Source: Acholoe squamosa
Taxonomy: Eukaryota; Annelida; Polychaeta; Phyllodocida; Polynoidae
Length of the DNA stretch: 64,000 bases
NCBI GenBank assembly: GCA_949317995.1
Contig: OX439046.1
Span: 58,135,774 to 58,199,773 of the forward strand
Reading direction: 5' to 3'
Below the pieces are notes generated by a model. It searched no databases, was not told where the DNA came from, and was given only the letters and a program-made list of their open reading frames with translations. The translations under genes were made by a program, and so were the position numbers. Shown here one piece after another: positions 1 through 13,845 of this stretch. How positions within the stretch are numbered: position 1 is the stretch's first letter; the number at the start of each line of letters is the position of its first letter.

Positions 1-765
1 GTCCACCTGAGGAAATACATGTTTTAACATACATGAGATATGGCATATATATACTATATAAGTCTAAATGAGCTGTAATATATAGGAAATGTACTCAGAG
101 ATAGTAGGCAGCTATATATATGCTCTCTAGATCAGAGTGCCATTCCAGGCAGCACCAGTTTGCATATACCTTGCTTCCATCTAAAGTAGGTCTGTGGTAG
201 GTCATTTCTACAGTGCTGCAGTTGCAAAGTGCAATAGCTATCCATATGGCAGTTTTGGTATTTTCTTACAAGGTACAGTCATAGTTTGTCAAGAAATAAT
301 GTAGAGATCACAAAATCTAGATTGAGTCTCTCTGGATGTCAGGTCAGAGATGTGTGCACTGCATTTGGCTCACAAATGTACTCTTTCATCATAGAATGAT
401 TCATAGAAAATGAAAGAGGGCATGCATCACACATAAATTGCAAAGGATTAAGTTGTCTGTGAATGGTTTTTACCCTGTTCTATTCCTTTTCAAGCAATAT
501 GCACAATGATAGAACCACAATTATGTGTAGCGTTGCCTTAACAACTATGTCGTGGACAAGGAATTGTAGTGACGTACAAGGTATTAATGTAATGTCACAT
601 TGGTCCCATCTGGTATCAGTTGCCATTCATGCATGTCATTTCCTGATAGCCATGCCATTGAATAGTCCAATGAGGCAGGGCGTTATGTCAGATCCAAATG
701 AAGTGTTATCCAATGTGATGGGGTGTTACATATGAGGTTAGACATCTAGTTGTCTAGCACTTCTG
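1..765. other. No gene seen
   Basis: AT-rich DNA with short TATA-like runs near the left edge. The only reading frame of note (463-735, 90 codons) has no recognisable domain, and its composition looks like chance. No RNA gene, repeat array or clear inverted repeat was seen. Confidence 0.6.
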
Positions 766-1072
766 CACTGTAAAAACAGTGTTTAGGGATTGAACACCAG
801 TGTTTAAGACTTAAACACTTGTTTAAACACTTATTTGTCCCACTTTTCTCAACGCTTCTTTGGTGCTAAAAACACGTTCAATTTTAAACGCGTTTAACTA
901 CAAAGTGTTTAACCAAGTGTTTAAATGCTAAACACTTAAACACTTCAGTGTTTAGATGTTTAAGTACAAGTGTGCAAAAACTAAACACCTAAACACTTCA
1001 AGTGTTTAGGTGTTTAAATGCGGGTGTTGAGAAAATTTGGTGTGTATCTTTATACACCTTTTTTTTGCAGTG
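766..1072. mobile_element. MITE with CACTGTAAAAA ends and AAACAC repeats inside
   Basis: The left end reads CACTGTAAAAA and the right end TTTTTTTGCAGTG, so the last bases form a short terminal inverted repeat (CACTGYAAAAA). The interior is almost entirely built from AAACACTT, GTGTTTA and their reverse complements, so the whole 307 bp could fold on itself. No coding capacity. Ends of this kind are common in non-autonomous DNA transposons of animals. I could not define a target duplication, so the superfamily is open. Confidence 0.6.
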
Positions 1073-1190
1073 TGGAGTGCATTTCCAAATGCAAAGATAT
1101 CTAAGAGTACTTGTAACAGTCATATATTATCCTAAAACTGGCGTTGATAGAATCTGATATCTACGTGAACTACATACTCCTCGAAATAAA

Positions 1191-1232
1191 GCCTCAAAAG
1201 AATTCCCATTTAAATGGGATATATTTTGAGGC
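1191..1232. repeat. 42-bp imperfect palindrome
   Basis: The arms GCCTCAAAA and TTTTGAGGC enclose a central CCCATTTAAATGGG palindrome. It could form a hairpin in DNA or RNA. It may be the remnant of a small foldback element. No function is implied. Confidence 0.5.
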
Positions 1233-3770
1233 CCTGAAGGCTGAGCATCAATGACAATACGAGGCACTCATATGGATGGAGACAGCCTCTTGATACCTTG
1301 ACCTATTTGCCTATGAAAACACAATGATTAATTGGTTTAAGCTTAGCCACAAACTGCCCAGGGGTGGTTAATTGTGTATCCTTCTGCACTAGGTAATATC
1401 AAAAATATAGATTTTATGCGACATGAGCACTGTGATATGATATAAAGTAGAGGAACAAAGAAAAGTTAAGGAAAGGTAAGGATTTGGCACTTCCAAACTA
1501 GAGCGGTCGATTGAGACAAAGTGTCCCTCTGTAGATGAGAAGCTCATTTAGGCCCATTCTTTTGGAGACAGGGTGAATTAATAAGGCAGCTAATAGGAGC
1601 TCAGGGCCTCTGAAGGACCTGGCTTTATGTCCTTTACTCACAAGGTCTACTACAAAGGGAAGACTCACATAATATGTGAGGGAGAATTGAACAATGGGTC
1701 TGAGCTTCTCCCTATCTTGGAGCCCCAAGCTGCACACCATTTATAATGATGGGTGGTGAAGCATGGATCCACAGAAGTTGGCTATGCTGCTGGGTCATGA
1801 CATAGACCTGTCTACATCAATGCCCTATTGAACAGGATTACAAAAGGCATAGTCTGGTCTGGTGGATATAATTGTGTATGGGCTGTGAGATATCAATGTG
1901 GATGTCAATGATACTGCATGCCAATCAGATACAATGTCATTACGTTGAACTATCTCAACATTGAAATAGTTTTCATTTGCCACTTAGTTGGCTGTTCATA
2001 AAAGATTTGCAATACAAATGATGCAAATACGTAGAAATAATGGGCTGTAATAAAGTATTACAGGGCCCTATAACACAGATGGCGCGTAATATGTAGGGTG
2101 CATATTACATTAACTGGTCACGTGACCATTGGATGACTGCATATATTCAAAATCCTGATGACTTGTAAACAACACACCGGGGAATACATCGCCGCTTTCC
2201 CTTATGTAGGGTGATTACCCCCTAATAGAAATAATCGTCTGACAAAAAATTAAAGCCCCTCAATTAAAAGGGAAACATGTTAGATGAACAATGGTTACTT
2301 AGATATTAAAAGAAATGTGAGGCAAAATCAGGAGTTTTCTGTGAAAAATATTGCATACAAACTGTAGGTAGAAAGTGGTCATGGTCTGTGCACACAGTAC
2401 CACTACACCAACCCCACCATACAGGGCTATACACAGGGCTCAGCAGTGGATGTGAACAGCCTAGATGATGTACTTTAATTGTTCAATACACCTATAATAT
2501 TGATTATTTCTTTGTAATTCTTTAAGTGAATGAAGCCTAATGCATTGCCCAATAGCACTACTGGTCGATTTTGTCATTCCTCTCCACTGTAATTATGCCC
2601 AAATATAATAGAAATCATGTATTAAGGCTTAGATATGCCCCAATATAACTGTAAATCCGTTCTAAACTACTCAAAATACAATCTAACACATGACAACTTT
2701 TTTCAGGCAATGAATTAGGCTTTAATTTGTGCCTACCTCTATTACCATCATATTCATTTTTCAGTTCATTTTGAGCTGCTCTGTTTTCCAGTGTGTGAGC
2801 AGTAGCACTTTTAATAAAGACAGAAAAATGGAGATAGTCTCAAATGAAGATCAATATGTCCCCTGTACCCTGAGGGCATCAGATATACTCATAGGAATGC
2901 CACAGGGCATGGCTTTAAGATCATAGACAATACCCCTCACTCCCATACCACCCAGGTAGGCCTAGATTGGAGTACAGCAGACTCTATGGGGGCCGTTTTT
3001 CGCGGCACTCAGCCCTGCAGGTAAACACCCTACCTTATGCGAAGGGCAAATATAATTACAAACCTGAGGCAGGTAGAGAATGATTCCTCTGCTGAGTCTT
3101 CTGATGTAGTGCTGTCTGATAAATGTTGATCTGTCATAATGTAAACCTTGACTTTCCTTTTTCATTACTGTCAGCTGACAACTATTTGTCTGACAGAATA
3201 AAAGGTTGCATACAATAGTGATACACTGCCCATACCAGAGCAGAGGATGGTGTTGTAAAACCTGTGTACATGTTTTGATCCTACGACTCACTAACTCATC
3301 ATAATATAATCACAGTGCATTCACACATTTGAAGATGTAAGCAGTTCCCATTTCAAACATAAAAGAGCAAATGAAGTCCTGGTAAAAATAAGGTATTGTA
3401 AAAGTGAGTGCTTGCTGCAGGGTTAAACATCAGTCTTTTTCCAATGGTTTAATCAGAAGAAACAAGGTGTTGCGTTCATGTTAAGCTACCCAAACAATTT
3501 CAAGTCCTATGTTTAATAGTATGGGGTTAATTGAAGATTGATTTTCAGGATTAAAGAGAACAATGGAAATCTTGAGGATGGTCAGTGTAAAACTACTTTT
3601 AAAAAATAGTATCCCATTGCATGAAAACAGCAGTTTCCTAACTGAGGACACTTCAGCCCAAACTTGGTACTTTCAATTGTGGAATCACTTTTATGCACAC
3701 TCTTTTTTGGATTTTTCCTAATTTGTGTTCAACTATTTCTGTTTCTGTCTAGTTACAACCAGCACAGAAG
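1233..3770. other. No gene seen
   Basis: Two frames of 80 and 109 codons on the minus strand (1498-1740 and 2962-3291) show no domain. A short perfect palindrome GGTCACGTGACC lies near 2118. No RNA gene or transposon end was identified. Confidence 0.5.
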
Positions 3771-4112
3771 TGTGTTGCTCCTATAGTAAAAGAAAGAGGT
3801 GGCTAAAATGCCCTCGTTTCTTTTCATGTAGCTATAACTTGTCCCTTTTGTTGCTCACAAGTGGTCATTCAAGTATGGTGCTAAAAAAGGGATTTTAAGT
3901 AGGTACCTAGTTGGGAGAAGTCAGTTAGTATTATAGAGTGTGTGACATGAGTAGGTACCTATCGACCAATAGTGAATCTCTCTCTGTTTCAAACAAGGCA
4001 GGTGGCTTTTCAGACTAAGGTGGTGAGTGCAAGTTGAATGGTCAAGCAGAGTGTGACTTCTTTTGAAAAGAGGGTACCTACTGACAACTCTTTTTACCAT
4101 AGGAGCAACACG
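3771..4112. mobile_element. MITE with TGTTGCTCCTAT inverted ends
   Basis: The left arm beginning TGTGTTGCTCCTATAGTAAA is matched by the reverse complement of the right arm (positions about 4088-4112), with only a few differences over roughly 24 bp. The interior contains GGTACCTA motifs in both orientations. The element is about 342 bp and has no coding capacity. This fits a non-autonomous DNA transposon. I see no clear target duplication. Confidence 0.6.
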
Positions 4113-5285
4113 CTCCGATGTCGTAAGATCTCTATTGGCTTTACAGATGATAATTCATACCATCATCAAATGGGACAAATTGCCGTCGAGATGTTTTAGT
4201 AGAAAGTCAATGAAAGAGAGATGAGAACTCTCCATCTGATACACAAATCTTCAGTTTTTTAAATCAGTGGAAGAGTTAGTGTCAGTGGTATACCCGCATT
4301 CCATCCTCAACTTGAAATACACAGATTGAGATCTGCAAAACCTCTCCATTTTCATTTTAAGTTCAACAGATGTCTCAAAGTTTTAAGAGGAGTCTGATGA
4401 TTTCCATGATGACAACCTGATGCCTTGAAACTTTCAAAATGATGCATCGACTTGCCAACTGTTTAGGCTTATGCTTATTTCTTAAATCATCCAACTCCAA
4501 TGAATGGTGGTATATCATTCAAATCTGTTGTTGCAGCCAGTTAAGATACTCCTCAAATAGTCATCCTGATTAAGCAGTGAAGTTGCATTTCAGTTAGTTT
4601 TATGCTCTGGATTTTTGACACCTTTCTGCTTGGTTCATACGACAGCTGCATTTGCAGGCTTGGTTTAGGGATTTCTTAGCTGTCTCTTAGCTCTTTCAAA
4701 TGTGGTTAAGGATTCTTATGCAATATAAGGTGGACAGTTAACATCCGAAGCAGCAGCTGATGCAAATATTGTATTGCACTTCGTAGCACTAGGTATTCCG
4801 TGGGCATAATTATCCGCATTGCCTGTTCCATGGAAGACCATTCGCATGAGTTATAGCAAAATAAAATCAAAATCAAACTCAATAAGCAACAAGTTAACTG
4901 TCGTTAATCTGCCGTGTACTGAAACCATGCCACAATAAAACTATTAGCATATGAAAATAATTACAATTCTGCCTTGCTCTGATGAGGCAAGACACATATA
5001 TGCACGTTACAAGATTAATTCTTACTCTTCATAATAAGGTAAGCCAATACAGTCAAATTATACTTATGAGCGAACAACTGGTCAATGCTATTTCCTTTCT
5101 GGGGAGTACAGTAAACGCGTCTTGAATGCTGTGTCGCCATAGTGACACCAATTTTATTCGAAATGAAAGATCAATGAGTCTATCTGATTCTCCAACATAG
5201 ATTATTATAGTGAAAACAAAGAATCCCCCATTTCTAGGTCAAACGCTACATGCTGAGGTATGACGTAAATGTAACTGTCATAATA

Positions 5286-5358
<73 letters not shown>

Positions 5359-6580
5359 CTGAACCACTGAACCAACCCTAGAGCATAATGACATTGGGAC
5401 AAGGGCGTACCAGCCCATGCTCAAAATGCTATTTCTCAAAAATCAAAGGATCTATCATTTAGTGTAATATATACATGATTGCTCGTTATCTGAAGTTTAT
5501 ATTGGAATTTATTTTTCTTTGGGTGATTCGTTTTTATTGGCTGCCCCTGTGATAATGAGTATAGCTTTTTATAAGATCCAGGTGATAGGTCTAAATTGAT
5601 GTCACACAGGCAGGATTTCTACATCATCCATCACCTGAACCGTTCCAGTCAACAGAAAACCATTATTAAGTTTCAATCTTAAGAATATTTCTTAATTTGG
5701 CTTTATATAAACGCCCAACCAGTGCTGATATGTTGATTTCTAATGTAACAGCAATAATAGATAAATTTCGTTGGTTCGTTATCCTAGTCAGCTGCTAGTA
5801 CCTTAATACAAGTTATGCATCACTTTCTGTTTCTCAATAACCTACCTTGTAAACTTTTAAACTCATAATAGGCACATGCTCATAGGTTCGTTAAAATTAT
5901 GTAGACTGAGGTAGCAAGGACATATATTTTAAGTGGATAGTGGCTAAAACAGACTTCACTTCCATCAAAAGACCTATTGTATGAACCCGAACTCATTCTT
6001 GAATTATTAGAATATCCCTGTGATGCCTAGCCATGTCCAGTGCGTCAGCACAGCCCACTCAGAAAATTAATTATTTATTTATGTATGTATATGTATTGTT
6101 TCTCTACTTTATAACTTTGCTGAAAAATTCCTCAGAGTCAGGTACAGTGCATCAGCACTACTTTCTTAGCATTGACTCGCCATACTGTGCCATACCATAT
6201 TAGCAGATGACCTATAAGACAAGGGAACCGCAATATATCCATTAGCAAGTTCAGTGTATCATCATTGCCCCTAACAGAACAAGTAATTAATGGATATGTC
6301 ATGACGCATGACGTATCCATTAACTACTTATTTTATTACACAATTAATCAAGCGATAATCAATAGAAAATCAATAAATATAATTTGAAAAAATTGTTCCT
6401 CCCCAAACCCTGAGCGCGACATCGTATCCATGTGGCCACCCAGCAGTAGTGTAGTGTGAACGCGTCCAGCACCTTGACCCATAACCAGGCCAGTCACGCA
6501 CAGTACTGCAAGCTGTCAGAGAGGTGGGGGGGGGGGGTTTATATCATATCATTGACTTTGAACTGCGAAAAAGATGAACC
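4113..6580. other. No gene seen apart from a microsatellite
   Basis: AT-rich sequence without recognisable coding or RNA features. The microsatellite at 5286-5358 is listed separately. The poly-histidine frame across it on the minus strand is an artefact of the trinucleotide run. Confidence 0.5.
5286..5358. repeat. (ATG)n microsatellite
   Basis: An uninterrupted trinucleotide ATG/CAT run of about 24 units. Likely length-polymorphic. Confidence 0.97.
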
Positions 6581-6650
6581 AGGCCGGGGCTTGAACGCCT
6601 ACCTGGGGTTTGGAGTGTTACTCGCTGGCCACTATACTATCGGCACTCAC
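6581..6650 (-). mobile_element. tRNA-derived SINE head (minus strand)
   Basis: On the minus strand an A-box-like stretch (GTATAGTGGCC) is followed about 40 bases later by a B-box-like stretch (CGTTCAAGCCCCGG), the spacing of a tRNA-type internal RNA polymerase III promoter. The stems of a true tRNA are not all preserved, so this is a pseudogene or SINE head, not a working tRNA. It sits about 240 bp from a second, opposite-facing head. Confidence 0.5.
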
Positions 6651-6888
6651 ACCTTGGCACCTGGCAGCAGCTGGCTTGGTTTGAACGCATCCAGCAGTAC
6701 CGTATATCCTCGTGTTAAGGCCTGGTCAATTTGCCACTTAGTAAGGAGGTTTAGGTAGTAGGTAGTACTAATGATAAAAAAACAGGTTTTTACAAGGGGA
6801 CATGTGTCACTGTCTTGGCTATGGGTCAGGCAGTTCTGGCCAATACAGTGTTCTCCTAACCAAATTCTACTGCAGCTATTCTCGTCAC

Positions 6889-7165
6889 TCCCTGTGGCGC
6901 AATGCATAGGGAGTTGGTTTGGGATGAGTAGGGTATGGGTTCCACCCCTGCCCTTGGCAATAGAATTCTTGTAGGTTTTAACATGTAACATATGACATGT
7001 AAGGTGTGCCTGTTAACCATGGATAACTGCACTGGGTGCCTGTTATCTTTGGATAACCACACACCTTACAAAAGTCATGATGCATGCATCATGCCATGCA
7101 ATATCAACAGGTATGTGCATAGGATTATCCAGGAAAAGCACTCAGAATCACAGAAATCGTGTAAT
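6889..7165 (+). mobile_element. tRNA-derived SINE, copy 1
   Basis: The head has an A-box-like GTGGCGCAATGCATAGG and a B-box-like GGGTTCCACCCC. The body reads TTTGGCAAT-like, then GTTTTAACATG, and ends near AAAAGCACTCAGAATCA. The same order of head, body and tail words occurs at 47,290-47,490, which defines a dispersed family of roughly 200-280 bp. Transcription would be by RNA polymerase III, and mobilisation would need a partner LINE (inference). Confidence 0.6.
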
Positions 7166-7689
7166 AAACTATAATTATGCCATAAACCACAAATTGCTCA
7201 ACTCATTTGAATAACGTTACCTTGTATAACATTGATCTGAGCTGCTACTTTTTTTTTAAAACACAGTTAACTATCTGTGAATAACTATCTCTAACTTTTG
7301 TATATATTTTACAATTGGATATCCATTGTATCAATTTGATGAAACTTCGTAGTATGAACTGCGTAGTTTATGGTTAATAAAAATCAAATCAAATCAATGT
7401 TGTCTTATATTGGGCCAATGTCGGCTTATATTGGGCCAAGCATGGCCCAATGCTCCATTACTGATTGGGTATTCACCTTCATTCAGCTATATATACACAA
7501 TCTCTATGTAGTCTATTGTGTGTGATGCAGCAAAGTGGATCAGGCCAATATAATGGTCTGAAGGGGTTAGCGGATATAATATCAATGTAGCCACCCTAGA
7601 GAAAAATGTCATCTTAACCTTATGGCCACTCCTGCATTGGAAAAGCAGAACTCTAAATACCTTCTTATTATTTTCCCAGTAGGCCAACT
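7166..7689. other. No gene; short transposon-like words
   Basis: Around 7397-7450 the words TTGGGCCAATGT and GGCCCAATGC resemble the interior of the MITE at 46,545-46,844, but ends are not visible. Otherwise AT-rich spacer. Confidence 0.4.
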
Positions 7690-9158
7690 GTGCCAAAGTA
7701 AAATTGATAACATCTAATTGATATGTATTAATTTATGCTTTTAAATTAAATACCGTTGTACAGTTGATCTTGCAACATCATTGGCCTACTGTCTGCCTGC
7801 TAAATGCAATTCCCAGTTGGGCCATACATGTTACACAAAAGCCTCTGGTACAAATAAGCCTATTAGAATGCATTATCACGTTGCTAATCCAAATTGGTTT
7901 TTAAAGCCATTTTCTCTCTGTACCACATTTCAGTGCCTCAGTCAATGTGTATGATGCAGAAATGCAAATGGCACATTAAAAAGACTAATCAAAAAAGGTC
8001 ATTGTCCAGGAGGGCATTTATTAACATGCTTTGACTACCACATTTAAAATTGTGGTGGGACCCCACTCTTATGCCATTAGAGTCTGACATCTAATGAAAA
8101 CTAATGATTGCACTGTCCACAAACAGCTCTATGGTAACATTAACTTGAATCAATTATACCTTGTCTATTTTGTGAGAGTACAGAGGTTTTTGACTGATGC
8201 ATTCAAATTGTTGATTACAAAATTGTTGAGATTGGTTTTTGCTGTAAACTGTTGGTCAGATTGAAAAGTTTGATTGGCCAGAATTTAGATTATGAGAGGT
8301 ACTGGAATCAGGTTAATGTGAACCTATTTCTATCCTTATCATAATTGATGTTCAAATATTTCTCATTCTGTGATACTAGATCAATGCAAAGATTCCCCTT
8401 GTCAGCCTGAGGAGAGATATTCATATCATCATCAAATAGGTTAATTGCTATGAAGGTGTTTTTATAGCAAATTAAGTTTGTGTAAAATTGTAATTCCATA
8501 GAAAATGGAATTCATGATTTGTGATTTATTTTGCAAACCAATGCAACCTATTCTAATACAACTACAAATAATATGATCTATGCAATGAATACTTTGAATA
8601 TCCGTACTGATTTTATTTATGTACTACTCTTTCACACCCAGTTTCAATGGTGTTGTCTGTAAGCTATCTAAAGCCATTATGTTACATGGGGGAGCGCAAG
8701 CTATCCTTAGGATAAAAGACAGATCCTGCAGGGAGACTGGTCTATTAGGTTCCAACCAGAGAGCCCTAGAATGCAATTGTGATTAGTGTCTGGGCTTATT
8801 ACTTATCTTACTTTTAATGTTTATACTTTCTGCTTTATGGTTCCTCAGGGTAAGCCTCAGCAATAGAGTTTCAAGAGCATCTAATCCAATTTCACTTCAC
8901 AATAGAAATCATTGGGGCCAACAGGACTTTAGACCCATTATGCGCAGACAGTTAATTGGTATTGATCTTGTAGCTCCTGAAAGCTATGCCATGATTAAAC
9001 CATACCTTACAACAGATATAACAGAGTGGTGTCTGGCACAGATAATTCTGTAAGCAGTCATTGTTGCAATGCTAATCCCATCACTGTACCACAATCTATG
9101 TGGTAAACCTTCTGCCTTTCAGCATAATATGCATATTTAGCAAGGGGATACCCCTATG

Positions 9159-9180
9159 GATGTTGTGTATAGTAAAAGCT
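9159..9180. other. Paralogous empty site of the gypsy insertion
   Basis: The word GATGTTGTGTATAGTAAA matches the flanks of the gypsy element in C2 (left flank CATGTTATGT, right flank ATGTATAGTAAA) once the element and one copy of ATGT are removed. It shows the pre-insertion state of the site. Confidence 0.85.
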
Positions 9181-10572
9181 TAAATCTTCTTTAGCCTACC
9201 TGCACATTGCCATACAGAATTTAGTGTTTTTGGTCAGTACTCTCCTCTTATAATGCAACAAAAACACCCCATAACCTTGGTGAATTCGCCTCAGGACAAA
9301 TTACAGACAGATGTTAGGCATTTCGCATGTTAAATGATAGGTCCCAGCTATTTCATTACTTACTTTAGGATTTCATTCCTCAGACCTGATAATTCAAGAA
9401 AGGGTATGCTGTTTAGGCTAATTGGATTTCACTTTGGAATGAAATTCCTGATTTAGATGCGCTATCTAAGTTCACTATGAATCCTGGCTCGTTAGTATTT
9501 TTTTTTAAACAGCTGGAAAGTGCAATGGCAGTCTCATCACTCTCTTCATAAAGAAAAAAATGTAAACCCATTAACAAATTCTCTCTGGCACATTTCCGAC
9601 AGCTATATTATAGTTGTGTGCAATGTATTTAACATTATATTGAATAGGTTCACTTGATTTAGCATAGGTATAATTCGTCTGATTAGGCTTGGGATCAAGA
9701 TATATCAATGAACTGGGGTGTACTGGGTGGCATCTATTAACCCTTAGTATGCATGGGGTTATTATTTTAAAGGTCGAATCCCACATGGCAATTTAGAGCG
9801 GCAGTACTTATCTCTGCAATTTTCAATCTGTTGCGATTTTGGGGAATACCTCAAAATCATAAGAGATACAAGTACAGTAAAAGGTATAGAACACAAGCAC
9901 ACCTGTTGTGTTGTTATACACCCATTTGCGATAGCATGGTCTTTTTTATGCTTATTTCTCCGTGTATTTGCATATGTGGCATGTACTGGGAGAAGGGGTC
10001 TTAGATTCCCCTGCACTAAGCCCCATTTTCGCAGATCGTGTCACATATATATTTACTGTCCTAAAACTGCAACGATGTCCTATTCTCCTCTTGAGTTACA
10101 TCTTTTGCAAAATTGCAGATATATTGGAGCCCTCTTTGGACTCTAATCATAATATGAAGAATCTCCCCTCTAGGTTTTTCGAACATAAATATTTCAGAGG
10201 TTGGTCCCTCAAGACACATTAATTAACTCTTCCTTTACCAGAGTATTTTACAGCAAAATTATGGTTGTAGTATGTGGCATGAACTCCCAAAAACTGTTGA
10301 ATTTGTGTGAATATTCCAAGTAGAGAAGAAATGGTGATAGATAAAGCTAGGCAAGCTAGGCAGAAAGAGCAATATCCATGTTTTCTTTATCTATGTAGGG
10401 GCCGGCATCATTGTATATATACTAGTGCGGATCATCCAAAGATGTGCTCGTGTGATGCTCCTTCCTTCTATGCCAACCAGGTGTCGCTTCACAATACCTG
10501 TTTGGTACAAGAGGGGGCAGCACCATGCCTCGCATCTAGCTCCTACTATGGAGCCAGACGATCGGCAGAAGG

Positions 10573-10593
10573 GGACTGGACCTAGTCCAGTCC
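10573..10593. repeat. 21-bp palindrome
   Basis: GGACTGGA and TCCAGTCC arms around a short centre. A minor structure within C1, with no assigned role. Confidence 0.5.
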
Positions 10594-13500
10594 AGACGTA
10601 TCTCTTTACCTTCTCTTAATAATGTCCATCCAAACAGGGAAGTTAAGGGCTTTGCCCAACCCGAACCTTTCGTGTTGTGTGCTGCTTGTAGTACTTAAGC
10701 GAGCCTAAGAGCCACCCAGTCTAACACATAGAAAGAACTGTTACATCTACAACCATTACTGAGATATTTCATCATAAATATGGTGTTTTATGAGAACAAT
10801 TGATCAGTCAACAAAGCTTCAAATTGTGATCTCAGCACTCCCTGTATCAATTGTGATGAAGTAAACTGTATATTGTAGTTAATATTATGTTTATCTGGAG
10901 TTATGGTAAAAGATGAGTTTTAGAAAGTTTCTAGCATATTGGTTGCCATGGTAACCAGCCCAAATGGCCAATAATGCATCAAAATACGCTGAAAATTTCA
11001 GTGTCAATTTGTTGAGCATGAAAGAATGTCCAACGTCGATTTTCACCAAAAAACATAATATTATTTGACATTTTTCATAATTTTTAGCCTAAATATATTG
11101 ATTTAATCCACAGAAAACTTTCATGGTGATTTTAAATCTCCTCACATCTTACTTGTAATGCTAATGTTCTAAATCCAGAATCTCCATTAGCAGATTAGTA
11201 CTTCCTCCATAATCCTACACCAATAGGTGAAAGTTCCCTTACATCAACCTACATTCAGCGAGATAATATCTATGTTTGCAACATAGTGCATGATGGTATT
11301 CATTTTATTTTTGTGTTATCAAGCTGATGCCTTTAATGTCCTTAGCTTAGCAGCCAATACCTTGAAACCTTTCTCACCTAGTCTATTAGTTGGCAGGTTT
11401 GGAATTCCCTACAGGATGATTACTGTTGTCCTCTTGCAGAAAAATAGGCAGATTGACAGAATTTTAACTATTAGCTGTGATAGGATAATGATTTCGATGA
11501 TAATTCATTTGCAACTCATTGTATGCTGTGATTCAAGGTCTAGCTTTTCCTCATAGAAATATTACAGAAATTGATCAAAGTGGGTCAAAATCTTTGTGCA
11601 ACAGCTCCCACATTCTAAGGATGTTTTCACTGCTAAACCCCTTGAGGCTTGGTTAAACATGGGTGTCAAGAAGGGTAGATGGACATTCTGACAGGACTGG
11701 CTCACCGATGTCTGATAAAATCACCAAATGGTCATGTGTGTATTGGATCAGGGACTATAATTTGCATGCTTTGAAAGCCTTATACAGGCCGATGAAAGGG
11801 TGCACAATCTATCTCCATTTTGCAGCAGTCTCAATGTGTGTTCCTCAGAGATCACCTTTGCATGAAATGAATTGTAGTTATTTTCTTTTTTTTTTCCTAA
11901 GTAGTACTTGTCAAACTGAGATAAATCATATCAAATAGAAAAGAATGGGCTTCATTCATTATTAGCAAAACCAGCAGCTTCACAAAGTAAATTCAGAGAC
12001 CAATATACTTATACAGACCACATTTGACATATTGGATTTACATCAATATAAAGCAGAAAACTGCTTGGAGGCCTGTGATAGCTATCATATGAGATCTAGA
12101 GTGCCCGCTTTCACCAAAACTTAGACAATTCTATCAAAACTGGCAATACTTGTCAGTACTATTCGCGAGTCAAAAGGCTTACATCATAACATATCTACTG
12201 GCCTTAGGCCTTCCCCCTTTGTGAAAAAAAACAACACATTTTTAGGTATTTGTATATGAAGCATGCCCCATGCTAGCCTCATAATTGTTTTGTCTCCAAC
12301 CTACAACATTTTCTTCTCCGAATTTCAGACTTGGCAGTAAATGCATCAAGAGTGTTTGGCCAGTTTAGGTGGATCCTTTCATAGACATTATGTTCAGGTG
12401 TATAACCTTTAGTACCACACATATTGTTGTGATTTAGTACCCAAAGATTTGTAACCAAATGCCTCCATTCACTGCCACGTTCAGACCACATTACAAGGTA
12501 GGCCTCTAACCCAATAATACTCCCCATTATCACCTCCTTAACTACCTGTGTCTGCATCCTCACATTGAATTCCCTCCAAAAGACCAATATCATCATTTTT
12601 TGGTAGTTAAGAGTTGTGGTTAACTGAACATTATTCATCCCACATACTGAAACATTAGAAAATGTACTAACCTCCAAAAGTAATTGGTGGTAATTATAAG
12701 ACACATTCACAATATCCAAGTTCATGAAAGAGCATGAAAATTGAACAGACAGTCAAGAGATGGCGAAATGCAAAATACAGTGTCTCACCCAAAGAACCTT
12801 GATATTCAGGAAGCTCAGTATAGTGAAATCTGAGTTGTGATATGCATTTTGAAAAGAAGAGTTGCTATTCATTTTAATTTGATGAGTCAAAGGCGATGGG
12901 TGAAACACAGCAAGCCGGACCAGCCTGATCTAAATAGAATCTGACCCCATACGTCTGATACATATTTCCAGAATCTATATCCAATCTGTCACTTAATTTT
13001 ACTATAACAGGTAAACAATCAGTTAGGATATTGAAAGAGTATTCCATATAACTTTTTTTAACATAGAACTGGTATATAGGGAGCACTAATAACAATGTGT
13101 ACTAATATTCTAGCGACAACATATATCACACTAATGATGCATTTTAAAACAATTAGACCTCACAATGATACATTGAATTCAATATGGCTTTTGCCATCAT
13201 TATTATTATAAGGGTACATAATCATAAATCAAAATGTATTGTATGGAAAAGACAAACTATTTAACATGGTGGTTTGATATTCTTCTATAAAGTTTGAATC
13301 AAGAAAACTACTTGCTTGATGAACTGATATAAAGGGTAAAATTGACTCTAATTATGGAAAAATTACTAATTTCTCCAAAGAGAACATCTAAGGAATAGCC
13401 CACTAAGAATGAAAGATCAAATCAACAAGTGAGTGGCCAACTCAGCAGAGTCCAGCTTTCCAGACCTAATCAATTACCAATTATTTATGCCAAACCCTTT

Positions 13501-13845
13501 CCACTCTACTGCTGCCTGTGGCCAGTTGGTGTTATGACATTACTATATGTTGTCACTGCTGTCTACTGCAACATTTAGGTCCTTGCAATAAATCCCAACT
13601 TCTCCAGATGCAAAAAAAAAGGAAGACTTAGTGGTGGTTCCCAAGGGATTGATGCAAAGGTTAGGAAGGTGATTCATAAGTTGAATAAAAATTAGTTATG
13701 ATTTTGGTTCATAAGGTTGGTTAGAAAAAAAGGCATGATCATTTTGGTGCTATTGCTCTATTGCATTACTATAAAATAATCATTTATAAATGATTACCAG
13801 GGAGCGGTTCCATTTCTATGATCTTATTATTTTGTGTGTGAAACA

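Noticed and set aside
5205..5402. Poly-histidine protein on the minus strand
   Set aside because: It is the translation of the (ATG)n microsatellite.
10600..10740. Possible 5S rRNA-derived sequence (GGAAGTTAAG, then AGTACTTAAG)
   Set aside because: Only two short words match 5S rRNA. The internal promoter boxes and the overall fold are absent.
12279..12725. 148-codon minus-strand frame, the longest outside the retroelements
   Set aside because: The homologous stretch in C2 (about 35,180-35,560) differs by many indels not in multiples of three and has several stops. No domain recognised. Most likely chance.
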